Source: Przewalskia tangutica (taxonomy: Eukaryota; Streptophyta; Magnoliopsida; Solanales; Solanaceae). From it: 64,000 nucleotides of DNA. The notes beneath the pieces are model-generated. The model was not told the DNA's origin, ran no database searches, and saw only the letters and a list, made by a program, of their open reading frames with translations. Positions 35,895 through 47,397 of this stretch are shown here, piece after piece. Where the stretch lies: NCBI GenBank assembly GCA_029844215.1, contig CM056721.1, positions 9,436,368 to 9,500,367 on the forward strand. Reading direction: 5' to 3'. The position numbers and the translations under genes are program-made. How positions within the stretch are numbered: the first letter of the stretch is position 1; every line of letters begins with the position of its first letter.

Positions 35895-36056
35895 GTTCTC
35901 ATTCGAGGACGAATGCTTCTTAAGGAAGGAAGAATGTGAAGCCCCAAATTAGTGTTACAATAACAATAAACATTATGTGTCTATGTGATTATGTTACGAC
36001 CTTATTCACATTCGAGGACGAATGTTGCTTAAGGAGGAGAGAATGTGAAATCCGGA
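35895..36056 (+). repeat. Duplicated polypurine tract/LTR-start junction
   Basis: Two copies of the same junction lie about 110 bp apart. The first reads attcgaggacgaatgcttct, taaggaaggaagaa, then TGTGAAGCCCCAAATTAG. The second reads ttcgaggacgaatgttgctt, aaggaggagagaa, then TGTGAAATCCGG, which is the true 3' LTR. The purine runs AAGGAAGGAAGAA and AAGGAGGAGAGAA are the candidate polypurine tracts. Confidence 0.8.
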
Positions 36057-36095
36057 AAAAAAATATATATAGTTGTGGTTGGGTCAATAAAAAAA

Positions 36096-36126
<31 letters not shown>

Positions 36127-38773
36127 AGAAAACAAAGAATAAATTGCATGGAATAGAATTAGTGTTAAAGTTGGATAAATAGATAAATAAAAAATGAAAT
36201 AAGAAAACAAAAGAAAACAAAACAAAAGAAAAACAAAAAAAACAAAAACAAAACAAAAAAACAAAAAAAAACATGCAGTGGACGTGCATTACCTTTACCC
36301 CTTCCTTTCCCCCTTTTCAATTCCCCTCCACCCTTGGTCTTCTATCTCCCATAAGTTATACAACCATCTCCACTTATACATTATACTTATACACAAACAA
36401 AGTGCATACCACAAAGATTAGAAAATCAGGAAAATATTCAAGTGAACAAGAAGGAAAAAAATCAAGAAAATATCAAGGGAGGAAGGAGAACAAGAAAATT
36501 AGGGAACACTAAGGAGCAAGGACCACTTATAGCAACCGATAATCTTTTTTTCACGCTTACAAGGTGAGTTTTCTCACTCAGAAATTCTTGGTAACATCCT
36601 TTATTTTTAGTTCAATACATGTTAGAATAAGAATTGAGTGTTGAAAAGAAATATTGAACTTTTGATTGTTTAGACAACTAGTTGCGTCATGAACTTTACG
36701 AACTGTTCTCACTGAGTTATAATTGTTAGAATTTGATGAAATTCGGAGGAATTGTACACCTCTCTAATATGATCATATAGAACCAAAAATGAGGTAAAAT
36801 GGACGTACGGTTTGAAAGTTATCATAGTTCAAAGTTCCTGCCTTAGATTTGGTCGAAATTCGGAAAGGCATAATTACGAACTGTTTTTATTGATTTTACT
36901 TATTAGAATTATATGAAAATTTACATGGTTGTAAATCTCTCTGTTACGGACAGATATATATAAAGATTTATTAAAACGGACTTACGAGTTGAGAGTTATT
37001 GTAGTTTGAAGTTGCTGCCTCGGATTCGTCGGAATCCAGAAGGGCAGGACGTTGAAACGAAAAACTGTACTAATATGTGGAGAATATGAAAATTGTTGCT
37101 AAATGAAAGTTCTAGATCTCTTTGTTGTGGAAATTTGGAGACCTTACGGGGGTCTATCCGATTTACGGATTGAGAGTTATCGCTGGTTAAAGTTTCTGCC
37201 TCGGATCTATCGAGATCCAGGAAGGGCAGCGAATAAAAGTGTAAAACTGTACCAAATGGTACAGAATATGAAAGGATGGTTCACATGGAGACGTGTAGCT
37301 CTCTGTTCTCGTCGTTTTGAGATTTTATGGGGCTTGAACGGGTTTACAGATTAGGAGTTATGACTATTCTGAGATTGGGTGTTGTTTAATAAATATTCTG
37401 CCAAAATAAATTTCATGTGGCTGTTTTGAGGATAAATTTGTGTTAGTTACCCAAAGTAGTTTTAAATGAAATTTGGTACAGTGAAAGATATCCGTCTTAC
37501 CTTAGTTTCCGCTTGAGAAACACCTTAGTTGGAGTTATGGTTAAAAAGTTATAATCGTTACAAGTATGAATGACAGAATGTTAGAAAAGAGAATAGTATT
37601 TATTTGATCTTCTGAAAAATATGAAAAGTGAATACGTGTTCACATAAATATATAAATATATAATGGATCGGGTTGCACGCCGCAACAAAACGTAAAGTGA
37701 ATACGCGTTCACAAATACGTAAACATAATGGATCGGGTTGCGCCGCAACAAAACGTAAAGTGAATATATGTTCACAAATACGTAAATATAATGGATCGGG
37801 TTGCGCGCAACAAAGCGTAAAGTGAATACGTGTTCACAAATACGTAAATATAATGGATCGGGTTGCGCGCGCAACAAAACGTAAAGTGAATACGCGTTCA
37901 CAAATACGTAAATATAATGGATCGGGTTGCACGCGCAACAAAACGTAAAGTGAATACGGCGTTCACAAATACGTAAACATAATGGATCGGGTTGCGCGCA
38001 ACAAAACGTAAAGTGAATAAGTGTTCACAAATACGTAAATATAATGGATCGGGTTGCGCGCAACAAATATGAAAGATGAATACATGTTCACCTATATATA
38101 AATATGAAAAGTGAATACGCGTTCACAAATATATAAATGTAATAAACATGTGGAAATGCGGGAATGTCTTAACGTATAATACGAGATAAAATGAAGTGTT
38201 AGTTAAACGAGAATTTCCTATGAGGAGTTGTTGCATATTTAAAGATGTTGTAACTGATATGTTTTTGCAATATGCTTATTACGTTATAATGTGATTGCAC
38301 TTGGAATATTGTGGTGTTACTTTGAATTGCGGGGTAAGGTTCTCCTCGGCCCGGATGGTAGAGTGACTCTTTATTTAACATGTTTGAAGCGTGATAGAGG
38401 AAAGACTCACGCCAAGGCTAGCGATCGTCCATGACCTCTTGTCATACCAAGTCCATCGCTTGGGCTTGGTACTCGTCAGTTCGTAATGTCGGTTCGGTGT
38501 CTCGAAATGCGGTATGGAATGTGCTCCTGACTTAGAATAAGATTTGTCAGTACGTCTATGTAGAAACAATGTTTGCACGAGCATGGGCTCGCGTTATATT
38601 TTCAATAAAGTCATGAACAAATTTCTTTATTGTTATTTTTATTAATAGCTCCGTATCTGAATATAAGTTTAAATTTCTAAATAAAAAGAATTAAATGGTG
38701 CTCCTGGTGGAAAATAATTGTCCAGGTGCCATCACGCCCTAAGTAAAGACTTAGGAAAAGTCGGGGCGTGACA
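36044..38773 (+). repeat. Gypsy 3' LTR (2730 bp, undeleted)
   Basis: Starts TGTGAAATCCGG and ends GGGGCGTGACA. It contains the 730-bp segment missing from the 5' LTR (36741-37470). That segment is itself made of diverged repeats of about 150-190 bp sharing gagagttat and gttgctgcctcggat-like phrases. A 62-bp tandem array lies at 37650-38070. Confidence 0.92.
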
Positions 38774-38989
38774 AATGCCCATACCTGGTCGTGTAGCACA
38801 TGTCCATATTTCTTGTATATTTGGTAGTTAAGTCTTATACCATAATTAGGATTGTATTATTACCATAATTGTATAGTAGTCTCCTTATAGAATAGGGATT
38901 TAGATGTAGAATAGGAAAAGGTTTTTTCTATGTAACTTGTATATATATGTCATTCATCAATAAGAATAATCAATGGATTATTTCTTTCA
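38774..38989 (+). repeat. Copia A 3' LTR, remainder
   Basis: Continues from 27947 after the AATGC duplication and ends ATTTCTTTCA. It aligns with the 5' LTR remnant at 17058-17199 with few changes, and supplies the 75 bases lost there. Confidence 0.9.
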
Positions 38990-39071
38990 GTAAGTACTAA
39001 CAAGTTAATTATTTGTAGTACAGAAAGGTAAAAACATTTCAGAATTGCATGCACACTCTCAAAATTTAACT

Positions 39072-39093
39072 TCAAACCCTTAATTTCAACTCC
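39072..39093 (-). pseudogene. CRM-domain gene: last codons and stop, separated by copia B
   Basis: Joining 47398-47402 to 39093 and removing copia B with one TCTTC copy gives an uninterrupted frame. It runs ARKRKE, then EELKLRV, and TGA at 39074-39072. This fits a natural short C-terminus for the CRM-domain fragment at 47398-47760. Bases 38995-39071 would be its 3' untranslated region, which continues at 17031 leftwards once copia A is removed. Confidence 0.6.
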
Positions 39094-39098
39094 TCTTC

Positions 39099-39351
39099 TG
39101 AAAGAAATAATCCATTGATTATTCTTATTGATGAAAGACATATATATACAAGTTACAATAGGAGAATCGTATTCCTACTTTACATCTAAACCCCTATTCT
39201 ATAAGGAGGCTAAATCTACACTTATGGTAATATTATAATACTAATTTAGGTATAAGACTAAGTCTACAATATACCAAATATACAATAGGGAAATATTAAC
39301 AAATCTGGAAATTGGAATATGGGCTGGACGTGAGGCCCATATTCTCTAACA
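39099..39351 (-). repeat. Copia B 3' LTR
   Basis: TG...CA ended, 253 bp, preceded on the minus strand by the G-rich polypurine tract. It is highly similar to the 5' LTR at 47144-47397, with scattered substitutions. Confidence 0.9.
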
Positions 39352-39399
39352 CACCCCCCGCAGTCATAGCCGGCGGTCTTCGTACGCTGAGACTGTCTC

Positions 39400-42158
39400 T
39401 AAAATCTTCAAAAAGGACTGAGGGAAGACCCTTTGTAAAGATGTCTGCAATCTGATATCTTGAAGGGACATGGCAGATGCGTACTTGTCCTTTAGCTACC
39501 TTCTCTCAAACAAAGTCAATATTCATCTCTATGTGTTTATTACGCTGGTGCTGAACTGGATTACCAGAAAGGTAGATGACACTTATATTATCACAATATA
39601 CCAAGGTAGCCTTTTCAATAGGACAATGAAGCTCTAAAAGTAGATTTCGTAACCAACATGACTCGGAAACCACATTGGCTACCCTACATACTCGGCTCTG
39701 CGCGAGCGTGAAAGCGTAGATTGACGCTTGGCAGACCATGAGACCAAGTTATTACCCAAAAACATAAAATAGCGGGCGTGGGCAAATGCGGTGTCAGGAC
39801 AACCACCCCAATCAGCATTTGTATATGAGACAAGTGTAGACGTCGACGAAGGGTATAAATGCAAACCATAATCAAGTGTTCACTGAATGTACCTAAGGAT
39901 GCGTTTGAGCGCATTCATATATTCAACTCTGGGATCATGCATAAACAAACACACCTGCTGGACTGCATATGTAATGTCTGGTCGCGTGAACGTAAGTTAC
40001 TGAAGGGCGCCTGGAAGACTACGATAGCGAGTCGGATCCTCATAGGGAGAGCCAACTGCAGCACCCAACTTGGGTTTAGTATCAACTGGAGTAGAAGTGG
40101 ACTTACAGGATGTCATCCCAGTCCTCCCAATGATCTCTGCTGCATACTTCCTCTGTGTTAAGAACAATCCACCTGCATAACGAGTGACTGCAATCCCCAA
40201 AAAATAGCTCAAGGGGCCCAAGTCTTTCATGGCAAACTCAGAACTGAGCATTGTCATAATAGACTTTCTCAAAGCATCAGAAGAGGCAGTCAGTATAATA
40301 TTATCCACATATAACAATATATAAGCCATGAAAGAACCTCGACGATATATGAACAATGAATTATCAGACCTGATGTGAGAAAAACCCATGGTCGAAACAA
40401 AATCAACAAACCTCTTATACCAAGCCCGTGGAGAATGATTAAGTCCATACAAGGACTTCTTCAATAGACATACATGATTAGGATATCTAGTATCCCTGAA
40501 CCCTAAGGGTTATTGCATATACATTGTCTTCTGAAGATCATCATGTAGAAAAACATTCTTCACATCTAGCTGATGAATGAACCATGATTTTGAAAGAGCC
40601 AAGCTGAGCACAGTGCGAATGGTAGCCGGCTTGACCACCGGGATAAATGTTTCACCACAATCCACACTAACTTGTTGAGTCTTACCATCACCTACAAGTC
40701 TAGCCTTATGTCTTGCAAATGAACCATTAGATTTTTCTTTATGAACAAAAATCCATATAGATCAAATAATATTAACACCAGATAGACGGGGTACCAACTC
40801 CCACATTATTATCAATAAGAACATTATATTCCTCGGTCATGACAATTTTCCAATTAGGGTCATTTAAGGCAGACACATGATTACGGGGTAAGGGGGATTT
40901 CAGAACATTATAATTCAAATTGAAATGTCTTTTCGGTTTAAAAATACCCCATTGACTGCGAGTGACTGGACCAAGACTCTGAGCTGGATTGGGTGAATTT
41001 TGAGAATTTTTGGGAATTGCTGGAAGTACCGTCGAAGGCACCGCGGTGCTAGGTGTGCAGGGCCGCGGCACTGACTCGCAGGAGTTTTGGAGTCGCGGCG
41101 TTGACAACGTTTTTTCGGGCAAATCTGAAAAATGACGTAGAACATAGGGGGAGATATCCTCATCCAAAAAGTCATAAGAACTAGACATGGGTTTTTCTAC
41201 TTTAGAAAAGAGAAATTGAGATTCATCAAAGAGAACATGACGACTAATGATGATTCATTTAGAGGACAAATCAAAGCATTTATAATCACGGTGATTTGAT
41301 GGAAACCCCAAAAATACACAAGGAGTAGAACATGCCTGAAGTTTATTGATCGTATTGGATGAAAACAATGGATAACATAAACATCTGAATACCCTAAGAT
41401 GAAAATATGACGGAGTCTTATTGTATAACACTTTGAGATGGGATGGATATGTCAAACCTTTAGAGGAAAGAATATTTATGATATCGGTAGTCATTTGTCG
41501 TGCATGATGCCAAAATAATTGAGGAATGGAAGAATGAACCAATAAAGTGCGGACAATATTATTAGTGGTACGAATTTTTCGCTCGGCTTTCCCATTTTGT
41601 GAAGACGTATGAGGACAAGAAAAATGAAAATTTATCCCATTTTGAGCACAACACCCCCTAAATTCTCCATTGTCATACTCTTTGTCATTATCACATTGGA
41701 TGTTTTTTATTTCCCGTTCGAATTGCATTCTTATGAAAGCTCTAAATTTTATGAAAATGGAAAAAACTTGAGATTTTGTCGCAATAGGAAACGTCCATAA
41801 ATATTTAGAATAGTCATCTAAGAATAAAACATAATAACGATGACCCATAAAACTGAAAACTGGAGATGTCCATAAATCACTATGAATAATATCAAATGGC
41901 ATTGAAGTATTAGAATTTGAAGCTACAAATGGTAATTTAATACTCTTTCCCAAAGCACAGGATTGACAAAGTGGAGTACTACGCGTACCCTTACAAGAAA
42001 TAAACTTATGTCTATCTAAAAAAGATAAAATAGACGACCCCGGATGACCTAGACGAGCATGCCACAAGGAAGGAGCAAGAGCTGCAAAAGTGGATGACAT
42101 AGCTTGACGCGAGACGCTGAGACTTGGAGTAATTGGATAAAGATCACCCCTACTATTG
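39400..42158 (-). pseudogene. Copia B pol: integrase, reverse transcriptase, RNase H
   Basis: On the minus strand, pre-integrase and integrase lie at 42100-41255. This is an open stretch of 281 residues with WHARLGHPGSSILSFLDRHK, FDIIHSDLWTSPVFSFMGHR and SSQNGKAERKIRTTNN. Reverse transcriptase follows at about 40850-39997, with KSLYGLNHSPRAWYKRFVDF and YILLYVDNIILTASSD, where the second catalytic Asp has become Asn (YVDN). RNase H follows at 39914-39506 with SYTNADWGGCPDT and WLRNLLLELHCPIEKATLVY. Stops and shifts lie between the blocks. It is the least damaged copia copy here and shows the empty target sites of both solo LTRs in copia A. Confidence 0.88.
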
Positions 42159-42799
42159 TGTCACGACCCGAATTCCCGTGCCCATGACTGGTGTCCTACT
42201 TGGGCACCCTTCTACCCAAACAACATAATTAACTCGCGGAAGATAAACAACACTAATTTTTTTTCTTTAAATAAAAGCCAGGAAAAAGCGCCTGATATAT
42301 ATAATACCCAAAAGTGTCTACACTGCACAATAATACAACTTACACGATCCGGCCATGCATATGAATACGACCTCTAAGAATTTGGGCGAGAAACTATGAG
42401 ACAAGGCTCGCGTACCACCACGAATATACCTAGCCATAATGACGAACTCCGGAACATTAGAGTCATCTCGAAATGCTGAACAAGGATCCTAAGCTCGCGG
42501 ATCCACAACTGAGTACCTAGACCTGCGGACATGACGCGGCCCACGGAGAAAGGGGTCGATACAACAATAATGTACCAAGTATATGAACATAAGGTACTAC
42601 GTAAATAAACTCATACAGACAAATATAGCGAGGACAAGTATGAAAATCAAATACGAGATCAGCCATGTGCCGTATAGCGAAGAGTACCTTTTCAAAACGA
42701 GACTTATAACATAATCATGGACGCACTCACATGGTTTCAAATATACTTTTTTTTTTCTTCAAACAAGAATCATGAAATAAGATCCCAAATATCCCACTT

Positions 42800-43235
42800 T
42801 CAAAAATAAGAAATTATGGACCTTCTCACATAATCTCAACTATCACATTTTCAAATAAGAAATTATGGACATTCTCACATAATCTCAACTATCACATTTT
42901 CAAATAATGAATTATGGACATTCTCACATAATCTTAACTATCACATTTTCAAACAATGAATTATGGACATTCTCACATAATCTCAACTATCACATTTTCA
43001 AATAATGAATTATGGACATTCTCACATAATCTTAACTATCACATTTTCAAACAATGAATTATAGACATTCTCACATAATCTCAACTATCACATTTTCAAA
43101 TAATGAATTATGGACATTCTCACATAATCTTAACTATCACATTTTCAAACAATGAATTATGGACATTCTCACATAATCTCAACTATCACATTTTCAAATA
43201 ATGAATTATGGACATTCTCACATAATCTTAACTAT
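42800..43235. repeat. 49-bp array organised as 98-bp dimers
   Basis: About nine units: attatggacattctcacata, then atctcaactatcacattttc, then aaataatga. Units alternate between a ctcaac/aaataatga form and a cttaac/aaacaatga form, so the higher-order period is 98 bp. Confidence 0.88.
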
Positions 43236-43860
43236 AATAACGATCATGGACTTATCTCACATGATCTAAATACAATCATAATCACAATCATGGACTTATC
43301 TCACATGATCTAAATACAATGACAATCATGGACTTATCTCACATGATCTCAATACAATCACAATCACAATCACAATCACAATCACAATCATGGACTTATC
43401 TCACATGATCTAAATACAATGACAATCATGGACTTATCTCACATGATCTCAATACAAGTCGTATGTATACGTATAATATACATGGGATTCAATCCCAAAA
43501 GCACTATTAGGGAATTGCACCCAAAATCAATATTTACAACAACATTCATTACTTCCTAACGACTCTTACCAACATCCCCCATAAGACTTGGTAAGAACTT
43601 AAGCATAATTAAGACAAGTATACTTTCATAATAAAGTTACGTATACTCTAATAACAAGGCAAGTATACTTCACATAATCAAGTCACATATGCTTCATAAA
43701 TCTAGTCTCTTGTACTCACGTATACTCCAATAACAAGCCAAATATACTTCACATAATCAAGTCACATATGCTTCATATAATCTAGTCTCTTATACTCACG
43801 TATACTCCAATAACAAGGCAAGTATACTTCACATAATCAAGTCACATAACTTGGAAAATA
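43236..43860. repeat. Further tandem repeats in the same solo LTR
   Basis: At 43245-43455 there are several units of atcatggacttatctcacat with gatctaaatacaatcacaat. At about 43640-43850 a segment of roughly 80 bp containing cacgtatactccaataacaa and gtcacatatgcttcatataa recurs two to three times. Confidence 0.75.
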
Positions 43861-45588
43861 AAGTCTCATAATCTTTTAAAGAAATCAAGTCTCATTAACT
43901 TTAAATCAAATCTCTTAACTTTAGAAATCAAGTCTCATAACTTGAAAAATAAAGTCTCATAATCTTTTAAAGAAATCAAGTCTCATAACTTTAAATCAAT
44001 TCATTTACTTCAAATAAATCAAGTCACATAGACTCACCAAAATCAAGTCACATAGGCTTTCCAAATAATCATGTCAAAAGAAGGAAGGATAGTTCACATA
44101 CCTCTTCGGCTTAATCCACGCGCTAAGTAGAAATACGTCCCACGTAGAATGTCAACCTATAATGACAATGATACTTCTATCAATATCAAACTTTCTAGTA
44201 TAAGACTTATACCAAATAATGACCCTCTAATTCTACGGAAATTTGGGCAGCACTTCCTTTGTTTCTACGTACTTTTCCACCTTTTCCAAGGCCCGTATTC
44301 ATCAACCAACAAGCCACATTTAAGGCGCAACCAACAGTTAGCCAAAGGGGATTACACGCCTAACTGGATGTGTAAAATTCTGCCCCACAGTCTATCTTAA
44401 AACAGTCCATTATTTACCAACATTAAGGGCCATTCTCCGCCAACATACTTTAAATCCATACCCATTTTCCTTAATTCCTTTTTAATCCAAATCAAGTTCC
44501 AACATGTTATATAAGTTATATTAACTATCAACAACAATATTTCCTTCATTATATAACATGCGACAAGTTTTATTAACAACAAAATGGTCAACAATTTCCA
44601 ATGGCCAATATCAACCAACTCTCGGCCTCAACATCCAAGTGTGGTCCAAACCATTTCTAATAGTCATTCTTTCTAGCACAATGTCATCTACATGTATCCA
44701 CAACATGTAATTTCTAATTACATTAAGAGAAAGATGATCTTTACCTCAATATAGCCCAAAATAATCCAAGTTTAAAGTCGATCCTTAGCATGTTTAGCTC
44801 ATTTTCTTTACGTTCCAATCCACAATATACAACCCTTAGAAGTTCATAACCAACTTCTCTTCAAGTTCCAACACAAAAGTCCAGGAACACCTTAGATTTT
44901 CAAGGTGCGACTAACGGAACAACATAGTATTTTCGGGGTTTAAGGGATTGTTTATGCTTAGTATACCACTAGGGATCTTGGATTTGAGTATGTGGATTTA
45001 TCAACAAGGATTGAAGAAATTTTGTTCTCCAAGTTTAGCCTTGGCCGAGAGCAACATAGGAGTGGAGTATATTTGTCTTGAAATTTTACTAAGTGTTGAA
45101 GTCTTGCACCTCTATGTGGATATATATAGAGCAACCAAGGGTTGAGATCAATCCAAGTGTAGTGTCAAGATGGTGGACAAGTGTGGGTGGGCTTGTCTTC
45201 AAAATATCTCAAGACAAGCCAGTCAAAGTCAAAGGGGAGAGGTGACACGTGTCACCCTCCTATTGGTCCGAAAATATTTCATCCCCCAAAAACGTCCATA
45301 TTGGCCAAAATATCGAAAAATATTGTGGGCCCCACAAAACCGTAAAATTTTCCCGTGGGCCCCACGTGACCAAATCTGAACTTAAAAATCCATAATTCTT
45401 ATATATTCAAAAAGTCTCAAATACCAAATTTGAGAACCAAATTCCATTTAATAAACTTTTTTCCTTCACGAGGTTCGGAAGATTTTCTTTAGGAAACACA
45501 ATTATTTATTTCGTTCCAACTTTCAAATCTTATTTTCACGCGTACGTTCTCATCTCATTGCCTTGGAATTACGGGGTGTAACATGTTG

Positions 45589-46957
45589 CACCTCATGAGA
45601 TGACTCCCCGTCTTGAAATTCTTCACAAAAAACCCAAAATGATCAAAATTAATAGAAACTCAATTATCAGTAGTGAATTTACGGACAAACACCAGATTTT
45701 AAATCAATTTTGGGGCATAAAAGGTATGTTTCAGGACAAGTGGTGGATGAGGAGGGGACAAAGTTTTATGACCATAACCCTTAATTGGAACAGAATTGTC
45801 ATTACCAACAATTATACCACGATTAGTGCTCAAATTGGAATAAGACGAGAGAGTACCTTGGTCGGATGTCATGTGGGTAGTGGCGTCGGTGTCCATGTAC
45901 CAATTAGGGTCTGGCTGAGTCAATCCAAGTGTGTGCATCGTTGCTTCAATGTCGGTCTGAGTGGGGCCTGCGGCGTGGTGGGCCTGATGGGGGCGAGGCC
46001 CAAGTATACTGGATTCTTTGTTCTTTGCCCGTCTGTTGGTCTAAAATCGGTCGACACAGGTCGAAGTTCGACGCGGTGCACTGTGTCGGTGAGCGGCGTG
46101 TCTTGCGAGTCGCGGCACTGGTAGGTGTTGGGACCCACTGCCACAGTTGTTGTTGTTGACGATTGCCTCCGTTGTTGCCGCCACGATTCTTGTCATTATT
46201 CTTCCGATTCTGGCTCTTTTTATCACCCCCGTTGTTGTGATTTTGAGTCACGTTGGCTGGATTAGAAGGAGAGAAATTGGGCCTTGATCATCGTGGCGGC
46301 GGTGGCCCAATCGCCACTTTCTTAGCCAATCCGGCTTCCTCCAAAGTAAGCATAGAACGGGCTTGATAAAATCCTGACAGGAGGTTACTCTGATGAATAA
46401 CCGAAGCAACACCGCTAAAAGCCTCTGACAAGCCTGCAACCATCTGAAGAACTAGACGACTTTGAGAAACAGGAGAACCCACGTTGCTGAGTTGGTCTGC
46501 CAAGTCCTTGAGACGTTTGCAATAAGAAGAAACGTTTGGAAAACTCTCCATAGCCACCTGGGAGAATTCTGCTCAAGGATAACAATTCGAGAATGACTGT
46601 TATCTTGGAATATATCTCGCAATCGATCCCACGCCGCCATAGCCATGTAATTGCTTTTCATAATCGTATGTAAAAGATCCAAGGAGATAGTGACATAAAT
46701 CCACTGAAGAACTTTAGCATCAAGCATGACCCATAATTCTGGATCTGCTTCTTTAGTCGACACAACCGTCGTAGAAGTACCCTCCTTTGGAGGAGAAGGA
46801 GGAATGATGTGGTGGAGGACTTTATGTGTCAAAGCATGAATCTTAAATAAATCCGCCCACGTCCCATACTGAACGTTTTTAGATCAAGAACGATAGGAAG
46901 AACGCTCTTGATATTAAAAACTGTGAGGGCAGGGTGAAAAGTGTTCTTATCAGCCAT
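45589..46957 (-). pseudogene. Copia B gag and protease region
   Basis: On the minus strand gag starts at ATG 46957 (ATGGCTGATAAGAACACT). It contains LHTIMKSNYMAMAAWDRLRD, PNVSSYCKRLKDLADQLSNV and LVLQMVAGLSEAFSGVASVI. A basic, Asn/Gly-rich stretch (NNDKNRGGNNGGNRQ) follows instead of a clear zinc knuckle. The protease segment reads PNWYMDTDATTHMTSDQGTL, with DTD where DTG or DSG is expected. Frameshifts are present. The frame is cut by the solo LTR at 45584. Confidence 0.82.
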
Positions 46958-47143
46958 AAGGAATAGAACAACAAGATTCAGAGAAGAGAATTTGTGAGAG
47001 AGGTTTTTGAAAGAGAAAATACTTGGTTTTTGTGAAAGAAAAAGAACAAGAAAATCGAGAATTTTCAGGGCAAAATTTCGAGAAGAAGAAGAATTTTTTT
47101 AGGAGCGGAAGCAGGGTAAAGAGAACCTAGACTCTTGATACCA

Positions 47144-47397
47144 TGAAAGAAATAATCTCTTGATTATTCTTATTGATGAAAGACATATATATACAAGTTA
47201 CAATAGGAGAATCATATTCCTACTTTACATCTAAATATCTATTCTATAAGGAGACTAAATCTACATTTATGGTAATGTTACAATACTAATTTAGGTACAA
47301 GACTAAGTCTACAATAAATCAAATATACAATAGGGAAAATATTAACAAATCCGAAAATTGGAATATGGGCTGGACGTGAGGCCCATATTCTCTAACA
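47144..47397 (-). repeat. Copia B 5' LTR with adjacent primer-binding site
   Basis: 254 bp, TG...CA. On the minus strand it is followed immediately by TGGTATCAAGAGTCTAGG (47143-47126), a good initiator-Met primer-binding site. Copia A has lost exactly this site. Confidence 0.92.

Larger units (their letters stand above)
27948..38773 (+). mobile_element. Full-length Ty3/gypsy chromovirus with two LTRs
   Basis: The element is 10.8 kb, starts TGTGAAATCCGG and ends GGGGCGTGACA, and is flanked by the exact duplication AATGC. The 5' LTR is 27948-29935 and the 3' LTR 36044-38773. The order of protein domains is gag with a zinc-knuckle relic, protease, reverse transcriptase, RNase H, integrase with GPY/F motif, then a chromodomain-like C-terminus. 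This makes it a chromovirus, probably Tekay/Del-like given the long LTRs. The LTRs are almost identical apart from one large deletion and repeat-unit differences, yet the interior is full of stops. It is inserted into the 3' LTR of copia A, in the same direction. Confidence 0.93.
17037..38989 (+). mobile_element. Ty1/copia element A, host of three later insertions
   Basis: The boundaries are exact. The left LTR starts TGTTAAGCAGTGGGCC at 17037, the right LTR ends ATTTCTTTCA at 38989, and GTAAG is duplicated at 17032-17036 and 38990-38994. Subtracting the two solo LTRs (20579-23772, 23988-27397) and the gypsy element (27948-38773) leaves about 4.5 kb, a normal copia size. The element carries gag, integrase, reverse transcriptase and RNase H fragments, all broken. 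It is inserted in the 3' flank of a CRM-domain gene, opposite to that gene's direction. The family is the same as copia B by LTR and protein. Short LTRs and initiator-Met priming suggest an Ale/Retrofit-type lineage (inference). Confidence 0.92.
42159..45583 (-). mobile_element. Solo LTR, Tekay-like chromovirus family, inside copia B
   Basis: The ends are TGTCACGACCCGAATTCCCG and TTACGGGGTGTAACA, 3425 bp with no coding region. Target duplication is TATTG (42154-42158) against TGTTG (45584-45588). The uninterrupted site at about 18500-18515 in copia A supports a 5-bp duplication with one later change. End similarity places it with 23988-27397. The interior differs, because its tandem repeats are of another type, so the two are different subfamilies. 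Confidence 0.82.
39099..47397 (-). mobile_element. Ty1/copia element B, with both LTRs and one solo LTR inside
   Basis: The LTRs are 39099-39351 and 47144-47397 (253 and 254 bp), minus orientation TGTTAGAGAATATGGGCC...ATTTCTTTCA. An exact target duplication TCTTC lies at 39094-39098 and 47398-47402. The primer-binding site TGGTATCAAGAGTC abuts the 5' LTR at 47143-47130. The polypurine tract CTGCGGGGGGTG precedes the 3' LTR at about 39363-39352. Removing the 3.4-kb solo LTR leaves about 4.9 kb. It is the same family as copia A. It sits within the coding end of a CRM-domain gene fragment, in the same direction as that gene. Confidence 0.93.

Noticed and set aside
36741..37470. Separate mobile insertion in the gypsy 3' LTR
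   Set aside because: No terminal repeats or target duplication. The bounding ATGAAATTYGG direct repeats and repeat-like interior fit a deletion in the 5' LTR better.
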